In this document: in pieces, positions 13,527-23,921 of the stretch
Layout: each line of letters begins with the position of its first letter
How positions within the stretch are numbered: position 1 is the stretch's first letter
From: Diacronema lutheri
Taxonomy: Eukaryota > Haptophyta > Pavlovophyceae > Pavlovales > Pavlovaceae
Assembly: GCA_019448385.1 (NCBI GenBank)
Contig: JAGTXO010000013.1
Location: 620,001 to 684,000 of the forward strand
Length of the DNA stretch: 64,000 nt
Direction of reading: 5' to 3'
Notes under the pieces: model-generated
The model's input: the letters and a program-made list of their open reading frames with translations, nothing else
Databases searched by the model: none
Told to the model about the DNA's origin: nothing
Translations under genes and position numbers: made by a program

Positions 13527-14333
13527 TCACAAGTCGAGGCGCCACATGACGACGTGGCCCGGCACGACCTCGATCCGCGCCTTGCGCCAAGCGCGGTGCG
13601 CCGCCGCCTCCTGCACGTCCTCATCAATGTTGCGCAAATACTCCTCGATAAACGGCTCGCCCGACAGCATCATCGCCGACGGGCAGAAGGAGGGATCGAT
13701 GTCGACGATGAGCACGTACTTGCGCGCGATGCGCATCGCGTTGTGCAGCACCTTGCGCCGCGCACCCCTCGGCATCTCGTGCATGCCGTACATGACAGTC
13801 GCGACGTCGAACGCCGCGTCTTCGCCCCACGTCTCTGCGTTGCCCTGGACGAATATGGCGTCGGGGCGGTGCAGGCGCGCCATCGCGAGCATCTGTGCGC
13901 TCGTGTCCACGCCAGTCGCGCCCTTGGTCGCCGAGAAGGCCGTCCCGCAGCACAAGTCGACGACGCGGAGGTCGGGCGCGATCGTCTTGTGGATCTGCGC
14001 GCGCGCGTCGACGCCCTTGTACGCGACGCGGTCGATCAGATGGGTGAAGAGCGGTGCGACAGCGGCGTGCAGCCCGCCGAGGATGCCCGCGTTGCCGAGG
14101 TTGTGGATCCGCGGGTCGGACCAGTAGGGCGGCGGCGGCGAGCCGGTCGACGTGAGCGTCTCCGTCTCGACCGGCGTCGGCAGCGGCGGCCACGACTCCG
14201 TCGTGAAGGCCGACGGGCGTCCGGTCGTAATTTTAGGGGTAGGAGCGCGAACGGGCTGCGGCCGCGCCGGATTCGCCTTGCTCCGCGCCGGCACGACGAG
14301 CGAGAGCGCGCACAGGAGGAGGACGGCTTGCAT
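13527..14333 (-). CDS. Class I SAM-dependent methyltransferase with N-terminal signal
   Basis: 268 residues from the ATG at 14333. The N-terminus, MQAVLLLCALSLVVPARSKA, is a clear hydrophobic signal peptide. It is followed by a Pro/Thr-rich region, which could be a bipartite plastid or secretory leader. The methyltransferase core has motif I as LRVVDLCCGTAFSA, then GVDTSAQMLAMARLHRPDA for the acidic ribose-binding loop (post I), FVQGNAETW, and FDVATVMYGMHEMP as motif II/III. The C-terminus ends EVVPGHVVMWRLDL. The fold is that of UbiE/phosphatidylethanolamine-methyltransferase-type small-molecule enzymes; the substrate is unknown. It converges on the UvrD gene with 112 bp between. Confidence 0.75.
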   Translation of the reverse strand: MQAVLLLCALSLVVPARSKANPARPQPVRAPTPKITTGRPSAFTTESWPPLPTPVETETLTSTGSPPPPYWSDPRIHNLGNAGILGGLHAAVAPLFTHLIDRVAYKGVDARAQIHKTIAPDLRVVDLCCGTAFSATKGATGVDTSAQMLAMARLHRPDAIFVQGNAETWGEDAAFDVATVMYGMHEMPRGARRKVLHNAMRIARKYVLIVDIDPSFCPSAMMLSGEPFIEEYLRNIDEDVQEAAAHRAWRKARIEVVPGHVVMWRLDL

Positions 14334-14632
14334 CTCACAACGGGCGGCCGGCCGGCTTCGTAGATCGAACCGGCGTTTTGGACTTTTTGCGGCTTGCCGC
14401 CGAGGCTCTTTGAGCTGTGTCGACGGAACTTGCCCCTCTGACGCTCTCATGATCAGTTTGGTGGGTACGGGATGAGATTGAAGCTTTGTTCGACTCCCGC
14501 CACCGGCTCAACGTTGGCGGGAGCCGATTGGCCGCCTTCACCCAATCAGGTTCGGCGGGCGCGTGTGCGGTGCAGTCTTGGCCGCGCGCGGTGCAGCACT
14601 CGGCCATCCACTAGTGCGCAGCCGCGCGGCGC

Positions 14633-16870
14633 TCACGGCGCGGCGCCGCCAGTCATGAGCCCAGCCGCGCCGCCGACGGCAACGGCGGGCGTGCCGGCCG
14701 CGGGCCAATCGAAGATGACGACGAGCGCCGTCACGTTGTCCGCCGCGCCGTTTTTCAGCGCGCTCTTGACGAGGGCGCGCGCGCACTCGCGCGCGAGCGC
14801 GCACCCGTCGGGCGGCGCGCAGCGCAGGGTGTGGGCGCCAGCGGCTGCGCGCGCGACCGTCGCGCGCACGTGGTCGTCGACGCAGCGCACCACCTCGTCG
14901 TCCGAGAGGGCGTCGTAGAGGCCGTCCGAACCGAGCACGGCGAATTTATCCGCCTCGCTCAGCCGGATCGCAGCGACGTGCGGCTCGACGGAGATCACGG
15001 CGGCTGGCGCTGCTGGCGGGGAGGAGGACGGCGGCACCGCCGCGCCGCGCGCGAGCGCGCCGCTCCGCGCCCTGCACGGCGCCACCGACGCGCCGCCGTC
15101 GGCCGCGTCGCCCGGCACGGCGGCGGTCGCCGGGCTGGCGCGCGCGCGCTTGCGCACCGGTTGCGCGGGTGCGGCCGTTGGCGCGGCGAGTAGGCAGGCG
15201 GGCACACCGGCAACCGAAATGCGCACCGCGCGCAGCGTCGGCGGCGACGACGGCGGAAGCTGCGTGGGTGCGCTGAGCGCGGCGCGGACGGGCGGCGGGG
15301 CGATCGGCATGGCGCACAGCCGCGGCGGCGGGTGCGTGCGGCGCGCGTCCTTGAGCGGCACGTCGCCGAGGCAGCGGCTGACGGAAAGCGACATGCGGCA
15401 GCCCTCGACACCGACGCGCCCTTGGTGCACGCGCCCGCCCGCTGCGAGAATCCGGCCGCGCTCGGCCGCATCTGTCGGCCTGTGGTCCCTCGAGAGCCGC
15501 ACGGCCTCGATCGGCGCCGCGCTCGCTGCGCGCGACGGCGAGCGCGAAGGCCGCCGGCCGCCGACCGACTGCGCGGCCGGCGTCCGTCCGAGCACGCAGC
15601 GCGAGTCGCCAATGTTGGCCACGAAGAGCGCCGGTGCGAGGTGTGACGGCGGGCGCGCGCAGGTGCGCGCGCGCGCGCGCACGCCAAGCGGAGGGCGCGC
15701 GTCGCGCTCGCCGCCCGCGCCCGTGCAGCCGTCGAACGCGCGTGCCAAGCCTACGCTCGACGGCGAGCTGCGCGTCGCGCGCGGAGAGTTGCGCGGCGTG
15801 ATGCCATCCGTGCGCGCCGCTAGCGAGCAGCGAGGTACACCATCGCCGCCGCAGCCATCGCCGCCGCCTTCACCGCAGCCGCCATCACCGCCGCCGCCGC
15901 TCCCGCCGTCGCCGCCGGGCGCACAGGCACTCGCGTGCACTCTAGCGTCGCAGCCGCGCACGAGTGCGAGCAGCACAGTGGAGCCATCGTGGAGCTTGTC
16001 GCGGCGGGCCCACGCGCAGAATGACTCGTCCACCTCGCGCAGCGCGGTGCATGCCGCGCGCTCAAACGCGCTGCCCGCGAGCGGCGCGTCCCCCGTGCCC
16101 GCCGTAGCGCCAGCGCCCACGAAAGCTGCGCTGGGCGGTGACGCGCAGAGCTCCGGCGAGGAAAGCGCAGCGCCTGCCGGCTGCGGCGCGTTCGTGCTGC
16201 ACGCAAGCAGCGCCGCGCTGCCGATACCGCGCACACTGGCGCCGCGTGCGCCCGCGGCGGCGGCGGCGGCGACCGAGGATGGATTCAGCTCGGCGGCACA
16301 GTTGTCACCGTAGCCCTCACCCTCGCACACGTCGCCCTTGGCCTCGTCCGCGCCCGCGCGCATAGCGCTTGCGAGCATGCGCGGTAGATGGCACGCGGCG
16401 TGCTGCGCCGCGCGCAAACCGCCGTGCCCGTCGAAGAGAAGCGCGAGCGCGCCCGAGAGCAGTGCGCACTCGTCGAGCGCGTCGTCCTCGACCGCCGCGC
16501 CCTCCGGCTGGCGCTCGGCGCATGGCGAGCCGTCCGTGCTCGGGCAAAGATCAGGGCACACGGCCGCGCCCCGCGTGGCGGACGCTGTCGCCGAGCTGCG
16601 CCCGGCGCACGTCGGCCAATTGGGCAGCACGATCGCCAAGTCCTCCTGGTAGGGCCGCCGGCCAATGTCGCTCGCGGAGCCAAAGAAGGCCAACGGACGT
16701 GTGCGCCGGCGCATCGTGAGCTGCGGACGGTGGCCGGGCGCGGGCGGCGAAGGAATGCAGGCGAGTAGGGCGGCGGGCGGCTCGCGCGGCGGCGGAGGCT
16801 CGAAGGGTGCCGCTGGCCGAGGTGCGGCGACCGCCGCAACGGCCTCCGCCCCGACAGCGAGAAGCGCCAT
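14633..16870 (-). CDS. PP2C-family Ser/Thr protein phosphatase with long insertions
   Basis: Single exon, 745 residues. PP2C (PPM) motifs in order: SASDIGRRPYQEDLAIVLPN (motif 1, with the Arg/Glu-Asp that bind phosphate and metal), LLFDGHGG (metal Asp and Gly), DGSTVLLAL, FVANIGDSRCVLG, LSRDHRPTDAAERGRI, SRCLGDVPLK, FAVLGSDGLYDALSDDEVV and GAADNVTALVVIF. All metal-coordinating aspartates seen in the family are in place, so it should be active. Gly/Ser/Ala-rich insertions between motifs double the usual size of about 300 residues. The N-terminus is hydrophobic and Ala-rich and could be a targeting peptide. The stop codon at 14633 is 300 bp upstream of the methyltransferase ATG in the same direction. 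Confidence 0.88.
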   Translation of the reverse strand: MALLAVGAEAVAAVAAPRPAAPFEPPPPREPPAALLACIPSPPAPGHRPQLTMRRRTRPLAFFGSASDIGRRPYQEDLAIVLPNWPTCAGRSSATASATRGAAVCPDLCPSTDGSPCAERQPEGAAVEDDALDECALLSGALALLFDGHGGLRAAQHAACHLPRMLASAMRAGADEAKGDVCEGEGYGDNCAAELNPSSVAAAAAAGARGASVRGIGSAALLACSTNAPQPAGAALSSPELCASPPSAAFVGAGATAGTGDAPLAGSAFERAACTALREVDESFCAWARRDKLHDGSTVLLALVRGCDARVHASACAPGGDGGSGGGGDGGCGEGGGDGCGGDGVPRCSLAARTDGITPRNSPRATRSSPSSVGLARAFDGCTGAGGERDARPPLGVRARARTCARPPSHLAPALFVANIGDSRCVLGRTPAAQSVGGRRPSRSPSRAASAAPIEAVRLSRDHRPTDAAERGRILAAGGRVHQGRVGVEGCRMSLSVSRCLGDVPLKDARRTHPPPRLCAMPIAPPPVRAALSAPTQLPPSSPPTLRAVRISVAGVPACLLAAPTAAPAQPVRKRARASPATAAVPGDAADGGASVAPCRARSGALARGAAVPPSSSPPAAPAAVISVEPHVAAIRLSEADKFAVLGSDGLYDALSDDEVVRCVDDHVRATVARAAAGAHTLRCAPPDGCALARECARALVKSALKNGAADNVTALVVIFDWPAAGTPAVAVGGAAGLMTGGAAP

Positions 16871-16876
16871 TTCGGG

Positions 16877-16911
16877 CCGAAAAGGAGGTCCACCTTTTCG
16901 CGCCGAAAAGG
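16877..16911. promoter_or_regulatory. Palindromic E2F-like promoter element
   Basis: Just upstream of the PP2C start (16870) are CCGAAAAGG at 16877-16885 and a near-perfect palindrome at 16893-16911 (CCTTTTCG, central C, then the mirror CCGAAAAGG). The core, TTTTCGCGCCGAAAA, contains TTTCGCGCC, which matches the E2F/DP consensus TTTSGCGCS. In animals, plants and green algae such sites give S-phase expression. That this one is used is inference. Confidence 0.4.
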
Positions 16912-17719
16912 AGCGGCTCGGGCCGCGCGCGCGGCGCGCAAGGCGGCGGCGGCTAGGGTGGTGGCGTTGTCAACCGCGCTCACGCTCACACCGCGTCTTT
17001 TCACGCCTGGCTGGTGAGATGTGTGAGCTCGTGCAACCCCTCGGCGCAACCTGTGCCAGTTGCGTGCTTGAGGACAGCGCGCACGAGTCCACGACGCTGA
17101 CAACACACGGCCCACGGGTGGTTTTGAAAACCTCGGAAGACGTCTTTGAGAGAAGAGACTGTGATCATGAAAAGGTTGGCTCGGTCGATGGCCGCGAGCG
17201 GCCCGTTTGGCGCTCCGACGATCGGCGCGCAATCGAGTGGAACACCTCTACAAGGCGCGTGTCACACCGCGCGTGCGCGCGCGCACGCGCACACACCGAG
17301 GGCTCGACGCCCTGTAACGCTCCCCTACCGCCAAGCGGTCGTGGACGTGCACGCGCGCGCGCGTCAACTTTCGCCGCACTTTCGCCGCACGTGCCTCATA
17401 CCCTGGCTGTGCGCGTGCGTGCACAGGTGCAGATGATTTGGCCCTCAATGCGTCCACTTCTTCGTGTGGCGCGGCCGCGCTGCCGGCAGCGCGCGGAATC
17501 GGCCAGCCAGCGGCACCCGGCGATGGCGGCCGTGCTGATGCGGCGGCGCCGATTCTACCGTCGCATCCGTTTGCGATCGGCGGCGCGCCAGCGGCAGGTG
17601 GCATTTGCGCGGGCGCGCGCGCGTTTGGCGGTGGCCATGGCGCAGAGCCAGCTGCTGGCGCGGCCGACACATCCGCTGCTCTTGGCGCGGCGAAGGCTGG
17701 CTTCGGCGCCGAGGCAGGC
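16912..17719. other. Long intergenic region between divergent PP2C and aminotransferase genes
   Basis: About 800 bp between two genes that point away from each other, so it should contain both promoters. Apart from the E2F-like palindrome at its left edge I see short CG-repeat patches (around 17,275-17,295) and no convincing coding segment. The open frames that cross it are long only because stops are rare at this GC content. Confidence 0.4.
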
Positions 17720-19423
17720 ATGGCGAGCGGTCCGGCGCGGTACGAGGAGATCGGCGAGCGCTCCGCTGGCAGACGAATGCCCGCCGGCTCCAACGCGCGG
17801 AGTCATCCACCTCCAGCAACGCTCCTTGACCTGCGAAAGGGGTATCCATTATCCAAACCCGCACGAGGCGCCTCGCGAGGTGCTCGCGTCCGCGCTCGCT
17901 GCGACTGCCGCGCGCTGCGCCTCTGGAGATTTTGACTTTGCGTACGCGCCCGAGCGCGGGTGCGCGCGCTACCTCAGCGCCCTCGCTGCTTTCCTCGACG
18001 AGGCCGAGCCAAGCGCGCCGGTAATGCCCGGCTGGCTGTTTGCGACCGGTGGCTGCTCGCACGGACTTGAATTGCTTGCGTCCGTCCTTTGCCGACCGGG
18101 CGACGTTGTCGTCTGCGAGGAGCCGACTGTGCGTTGGCTCGTGCTGAGCGGCGCGCGCGCGCCTCACGTGACGCACGGCCCACCTCTCGCCGCGCCCCGC
18201 GGCTTTTCCTGCCCATGCCCGTCGCCACCACGCGCGCGCCCCCACACTGCCCCAGTACTTCCTCGCGGGGCAGATCTGGCGGGACCACGGCCTTGAAGTG
18301 CAGGCGATCGGCTCGGACGGCGAGGGGCTGCGAGTCGACTCGCTCGCGCACGCGATCGAGCACGAGGGCCTGCGGCCCAAACTTGTCTGTGAGACAGCTG
18401 CGCACGCGCCGCGGCTGTGCACCTGCTCTTGCGTATATGCACCTCTGCTCGCCGCTCTCTCCTTGGCTCACGCTTGAGCTCATTGTTCCCCGGAGCCTTC
18501 CGCCTCGCCCGCCTCGCCCGCCCGCCCGCCCGCCCGCCCGCCCGCCCGCCCGCCGACCCGCTCGCCCATCCGCCGCAGACACGGTGTCGTCGTGCGCCAA
18601 CCCGTCGGGAGCAACGATGCCGCACGCGCGCAGGCTCGCCCTTGCACAGCTCGCGCGCCGGCATCGGTTCTGGGTCGTGGCGGACGAGGCATATCACCTG
18701 CTGCGCTGGGCGCCCGAGGGTGACGAGGCGGACACCGGGCGTCCGGTGCGCATGGTTGCTCATGACTGGGAGTACGCAAGCGCTGCGCGCGGGGCTTCTG
18801 GCGAGGACGGCCTGACGTCTGGCGGGATCGTCTCGGTGAGCTCGTGGTCCAAGGTGCTCGCGCCGACGCTGCGCATCGGCTGGATCGAGGCCAGGCCGAG
18901 CGTCGTTGGCGCGCTCGCGCGCAGGGGCTACGTGTTCTCGGGCGGCAATCCGGCCGGCATCTCCGCCGAGGTTGTCGCCGAGGCGATCCTGAGCGGCGGC
19001 GCTGCGCAGCACATGCGCGGGCTGTGCGCGGCGTACGCCAAACGGTGCGCAGCTCTCTGCGCGGCCGTGCGCGCGTCCGAGGCCGGCCTGACGCTCCGTG
19101 TGCCGTGCGGCGGGTACAGCGGCGGGTACTTCGTGTGGGTACGGCTGCCGCCGTACGCGGCTGACAGCGAGGCTGTTGAGGAGGCGGCGCTTGAAGCTGG
19201 CGTCGCCGTGCTCGCAGGCACGCGCTGCTCCGCTCGCGCGCGTGGCGTGACAAACAGCTCAGAGTGCGATGGCGCGGAGCTGAGCAGGCACGTGCGGCTT
19301 TGCTTTGCAATGCTCAAGGGCTCTGAACTCGAGGAGGCCGTGCGCCGGCTGTCGCGCGCGACGCTTGCCTCGCCCGCCTCGAGCACGCGGTGTCCGACGT
19401 GGGGCACCACGTGCTCGGGTTGA
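17720..19423 (+). CDS. Fold-type I PLP-dependent aminotransferase, with a 7-bp frame-shifting duplication in exon 1
   Basis: Exons about 17720-18128, 18256-18388 and 18579-19423; both introns (18129-18255 and 18389-18578) are GT-AG. The joins restore EEPTYFLAGQIWRDHG and KLVYTVSSCANPSGA. Exon 3 has WVVADEAYHLLRW (the PLP-binding Asp and Tyr region), VSSWSKVLAPTLRIGWIEA (Schiff-base Lys in SSWSK) and GGYSGGYFVWVRLP. It resembles the class I/II enzymes near 2-aminoadipate and valine-pyruvate aminotransferases; the substrate is unknown. Exon 1 begins in one frame (ATLLDLRKGYP, the usual N-terminal signature) and continues in another (NPHEAPREVLASAL). The switch falls exactly on TATCCAT/TATCCAA at 17843-17856, a tandem 7-bp duplication. 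It may be an assembly error, an allele or a recent null. Intron 2 holds a (CCCG)n run. Confidence 0.72.
18516..18554. repeat. (CCCG)n microsatellite in aminotransferase intron 2
   Basis: About nine to ten tandem CCCG units lie inside intron 18389-18578, about 25 bp upstream of its acceptor. The pyrimidine bias could serve as the splice tract. Confidence 0.75.
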
Positions 19424-19498
19424 GAAAGCGACTGCTCATCCTTGGAGGCCATCACGCCTTTTTGAGTTTACGGCTCGTTACAATCGCCGAAGGGCGCC

Positions 19499-20448
19499 AT
19501 GCGCTTCTACACCGTGGTGGTGCGCGGGGAGATGGGAGCGGACAAGCAGGTGCGCATACCGCGGCGCACGCCGGCCGGCGCGACGCCCCGCTTCGTGCCC
19601 GTGCGCGCCCTGCGCGCTCACGCGCGCGCGCCCACGCAACGTGCCTCGGCTCTTAGTTTGTGCTGCTCTCAAAGGACCTGCCCGCCTCCTTCCAGCCGTA
19701 CCGCTCGGCCGCGCAGTTCGCTGCGGCCGACGCGCCACCACCGCTGCTGCCACCCGCGCACAGCCTGCCACGCGCAGCGTCAATGCCCCGTCTCGGCTTG
19801 TCGTCCTCAACGCTGCTCGAGCCGACCGCCGCGCACCACCAACGACAGCAAATGCCCGCGCACGTCTCGCTTGCGACGATCCAACAGCTCGCGGAGCAAC
19901 AGCGCGCGCGTGCGCTCGAGCGCATGTCGCACGACCCGTTCGCGCGCGCATTCTCACGCGAGGAGCCGACGCGCGTACTCGCGTCGCGCCGCGAGCACGT
20001 GCGCTCACGCCTGGCGAAGGACAAGGCGGACGAGGCGGCATGGCTGCGCGAGAAGCAGCGCAGGCGCGGGGGGCCCACGGTGCACGCGCCCGGCGAGCGG
20101 TCACGCGCCGAGCTGCTCGAGGCCTCGTATGACCCAAGCCGGCTGCCCGCGCCCATTCCCGCGCTCCTCGACTTTGCAAAGCTCGACGGTGGCGCGGATG
20201 CGCCGCCCGGCTCGCCGGCCGGCCCGCACACCGTCAGCTCGTTGGAACGGCAACGCCGAGCGGCGATGCTCAAGCTCTTCACCGAGCACGAATACAAGAT
20301 GCGCGCGGTGCAGAGCGTGCGCGCGCCCAAGCGGTACGTGCCGCCGCCCGTGCGCGGGCTCGAGGCCGACCGGCTTCAGCTCGAGAAGGATAGCACACGC
20401 CTCATGCGCAAGCTCATTCTGAGACCGCGCAGCCACACTTTTGAGTGA
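19499..20448 (+). CDS. Unknown conserved-looking basic protein, 280 residues
   Basis: Two exons, 19499-19549 and 19657-20448; intron 19550-19656 is GTGCGC...TTAG, phase 0. The join gives MRFYTVVVRGEMGADKQ followed by FVLLSKDLPASFQPYRSAAQ. The protein has no membrane segment. Charged helices predominate, for example LATIQQLAEQQRARALERMS and SRREHVRSRLAKDKADEAAW. The C-terminus is unusually tidy (FTEHEYKMRAVQSVRAPKRY, then RLQLEKDSTRLMRKLILRP). Composition and helix pattern are like many cilium- or microtubule-associated proteins, but I recognise no family. It starts 75 bp after the aminotransferase stop on the same strand and converges with NOL10, with 49 bp between. Confidence 0.65.
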
Positions 20449-20497
20449 GTCTTAGAGAGCACGGAAGGCGGGCGCTCAGGCGGAGCCGCAAAGGCCG

Positions 20498-22823
20498 TCA
20501 GCGCCTGCGGTAGTCTTTGGGCTGCGCGCTCTTGAGGCCCAGCTCGCGTATGCCGCGCCGCTCGGACGGATCGCGCTGCTGCGCCGCGCGCTCCTTCTTC
20601 GCCTCGAGTTGCTTGCGCCTCGCGAGTGGGATGAAGGTCATCTCGGCCGAGCCGCGTGCCGAGCCGCTCACACGGATCTCGCCCGCCGCCTCCGCTACGG
20701 CGAGCTGCTTCTCAAAGGACGGGCCCGCACCGCGTGGCTGTGTCGCCGAGCGTGCGCGCTGCGACACGTCTGCGCCAGCGAGGCCGCCCTCGATGGCGAC
20801 CAGCCGACGTTCGCTCACGGCCGGCCGGACGGGCGTGGCGCGGCGGCCGCTCGCGCGCTGCTCGCCAGCCTCGTCGCCGCCGCCGTCGTCGTCGTCGTCG
20901 TCACCGTCGTCTGCATCGCCGTCATCGTCGTCCGCGTCCGACTCGCCCCCCTCCGCATCTTCGTCCGATTCGCCCTCCTCCGCCATCCGCTCGGCGAGCG
21001 CGCCGCGCGCGACGCGCGTCGAGCCGGGCCGGTCGGCCTTGCCACCGTGCAAGATCTTGTACTCGGCGGCGTCCTCGTCGATGGCAAAGTCCGGGTCCGA
21101 GAAGAGCCCACCGAAGCGCGTGTCGGAGAGCAGGCCGGCCGCGCCCTCGCCCGTTGCCGCCTTCTTGCGCGCGCGGTTGGACAGCCCGTCGCCAGACTGC
21201 AGCTTGGCGGCGAGCTCCGCGTTGACCGCGGGCGGCGCGGCCGCGCGCGCCTTGCGCACGGGCGCGATGCGGCCTGCCGTCGCCTCCTCCACCTGCGGAG
21301 CGCGCGCGGGCGCGAACGCGGTCGGCGCGGCGCGCGCACACGTCGTGAGGCGCGGACGGCGGGTTCAGGGGGCGAGCCGCGGCGGCAGCGCGCGCCGGGC
21401 GTGGCACGAGCGCGCGCCTCGCCTTTTGCTGGATGCGCTGCTGGCGCCACTCCTCGTACGCAAACGGCTGCGCGAGCGCCTGCGCCTTGGCGTGCAGCCG
21501 CGCGTCGACGAAGAAGCCGTGCATGTACGCGCGCAGCAGGTTGGTGCCAATCAGCGAGGCGAGGCCGAGCTTATCAAGGTCCGCACGCGTGACGAAACGG
21601 TAGTCGTCGTAGAGCTCGCCGGCGCTGGCGTTGCCCGCACCGGTGCGGTCCGTGGCCTCCTCGAGCTCCTCCGTGAGCGAATCGAGGAAGGCGCACCAGC
21701 GCGGCGCGGGCCCGAGCGCGGGCGCGAAATAGACGCCGAGCTGCGGCTGCTCGAGGGCAAGGAGCATGAGTCCGGAGGAGGGGCAGAGGGCGAGCTCGTT
21801 GATGTCGGCAGCGGGCTCGATCGTCGTCACCGCGAGTCCGTCCTCCCGCCGCCAGATCCGCACCGCCTTGGCGTCCGCCGAGACAACGACATGCTCGGAC
21901 GCCGCCTCTGCCGCCGTCGCAAACGCGATCGAGCGGAGCGGCAGCCCGTACCGATGGTCCTTGTGCAGCAGCGGGCGGTGCATGCGGATGTCGTAGAGGA
22001 GGATGTGGCCACCCGCGAGGCCCACGCCGAGCACCAGTCCGCCTTGCTCGAAAGCGAGCGCCGTCACGCCGCTCACGCCGCGCTGCCCGCCGCCCGCGCC
22101 GCCGTCGGCCGCGCCGCCACCGAGCGCGCCGTCGGGCAGCGCCGCGCCGCAGTCCGCCAGCCCGAGCCGCGCGGGCGCGCGCGGGTCGAGGCACTCGACC
22201 ACGCCGTCCTCGCCACCGACCGCGAGCATCCCGTGCGCGCTCGACCGCGCGAGCACGTTCACCGCCGCGCAACCGGTCGACAGCGGCTCGCGGAAGCGCC
22301 CCTCGGCGAGGTTGAGCCGCCAGACCTCGGGGCCCGCGCCGGCGCAGAGCAGGTCGCACGTGGCGGGCTCGTACTGCAAGTCGCGGCCAAAGGACGGGAT
22401 GCGCGTCTTGAAGTGCACGCCGTACTGGGCGTGCAGCTCAACCGTCCGGTCCGCGCGCAGCAGCGCGACCTTGCGGTAGTCGTCCGAAAGGATCTGGAAC
22501 TGCACGAGCTCGGCGTCAATGTGTCGCTTCACCTTCATCGAAAGCTGGCGCAGCTCGTAGATGCGGAGCTGCGGCGGGTAGCAGCCAGTCGCCATGAAGT
22601 ACTCACCGTCTGCCGAGAAGCGCGCGCGCTGGCACGCGCCCGGGAAGTCCAGGTCCTGCAGCACCTCGACGTGCCGCGTGCTCCCCTGCGCGCCCGGCCG
22701 CGCGTGGAGCCCGCGCTTGGCGCCGACCTTTGCCCTGTCCGCTGCAAATTGCGGAAGGCGCGCGCCGCCTGCGAGGTCGTACGTCTTCACATTGTTGAGC
22801 GACGAGACTTGGATGAGCGACAT
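20498..22823 (-). CDS. NOL10: NOL10/Enp2-like WD40 protein of 40S ribosome biogenesis
   Basis: Exons 22823-21408 and 21292-20498; intron 21407-21293 (115 bp, GTGCCA...CAG), phase 0. The start MSLIQVSSLNNVKTYDLAGG is the NOL10/Enp2 N-terminus. The beta-propeller follows: FPGACQRARFSADGEYFMAT, PPQLRIYELRQLSMKVKRHI, GGHILLYDIRMHRPLLHKDH, and INELALCPSSGLMLLALEQP. The linker ends in YDDYRFVTRADLDKLGLASL. Exon 2 has RFGGLFSDPDFAIDEDAAEY, the NOL10 C-terminal signature, then a long Asp/Glu-rich run and a Lys/Arg-rich tail. The yeast homologue joins the 90S pre-ribosome with Bfr2. It is a nucleolar protein and complete here (736 residues). Confidence 0.9.
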
Positions 22824-23425
22824 CGGATGCGTTGCCGACTTGGTTTACGCGACAGTGGACGGCATCGTGGCGGGTTGCACGTGGGCGCCCACTCACAGTC
22901 TCGGACAGCCGACACGGCAGAGGTCAAGCAGGCAAGCTGAGAGTTCTGGCACGACGTCCTCGAGTCGACAAGGACACCTACCGCGCGTTTGACAGGCTCG
23001 TAGGCCGCAAATGCGCGCCCTTGCTCTTCACGAGCGCGCAAGCAGCTCTGGCGTCGGGCGCCTGCGGCGTGAGCCGCGGGCGACAGCACGTCATCGGGAC
23101 CGACATCAACGTGAACGTCCCTGCGGGCGCTCGCGCACTGCGAAGCGCTCCGTACAGACCCGCAGTCTCGCGCAGCTTCGCGCAACCGCGACAAAGCTCG
23201 CGCTCCGGCTCCCAGAGCCGGCTTGCCGCCACAGCTCGCCTTGGCTTGGCCGACCCTGCGCGGGCGCCGAGGCGTCGCGCCGAGCGCGCGCGAGCGCCTG
23301 CGCCACCGCCGATGTCCGTTGTCTGCGACCGCCCTGCCGCAATGATGTGCCGCGCCGCCCGCGCGAGCCCGTGCGCGCCGCCCGCACCCGCCGCCACACT
23401 GCCGAGCGTGGCCGGCTTGGCGGCC
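22824..23425. other. Intergenic region between ribosomal protein S11 and NOL10
   Basis: About 600 bp between two minus-strand genes. Open frames run on both strands (for example 22978-23397 minus, with CRGC and LMSVPMTCCRP). None has a recognisable domain or a good ATG context. I could not decide whether a small gene is present. Confidence 0.3.
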
Positions 23426-23921
23426 TCAAAATTTGGTGAAGGCCTTGGTGCTGCCGACGGCCTTCTTGATGATCTTAATCACGTTGAAGCGCACCGTCTT
23501 CGAGAGCGGGCGGCACTGGCCGACGAGCACCTGGTCGCCCGGCTGCACGCGGAAGCACGGCGAGCAGTGCGCGGGAAGCGTCTTGTGCCGCTTCTCGTAC
23601 CGGTGGTACTTGCGAATGTAGTGCAAGTAGTCGCGGCGGATGATGATGGTGCGGTCCATCTTCGTGGTCTTCACCGTGCCCGAGAGCAGCCGACCGCGGA
23701 TCGTCACGTTGCCCGTGAAAGGGCACTTCTTGTCGACATACGACATCTCGGACGCCTCCTTGGGCGTCTTGATGCCGAGGCCGACGCTCTTGACGTACCG
23801 CAGGTCCTTCTTGCCCACCTTCTTCTGCAGCACACGCTTCGCACCCAGGAAGATCGTGTCCTGCTTCTGGAACGCCGTCTTGTTCTGGTCGGCGACCACC
23901 ACCGCGCCCGCGCCCGACATG
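23426..23921 (-). CDS. RPS11: 40S ribosomal protein S11 (uS17)
   Basis: Single exon, 164 residues starting [20 protein letters not shown]. Family blocks are complete: [76 protein letters not shown] and [18 protein letters not shown]. uS17 binds 18S rRNA early in 40S assembly. The eukaryotic N-terminal extension and the internal Cys-Pro motif distinguish it from organellar S17. The upstream sequence (23,980-24,070) is the least GC-rich stretch of the left half and is probably the promoter. Confidence 0.95.

Noticed and set aside
14471-14500. tRNA-like GTTCGACTCCCGCC
   Set aside because: The T-loop-like string has no complementary T-stem and no acceptor or anticodon arms nearby.
20517-22940. 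807-residue plus-strand frame
   Set aside because: Antisense of NOL10, whose propeller and C-terminal signature are unmistakable on the minus strand.
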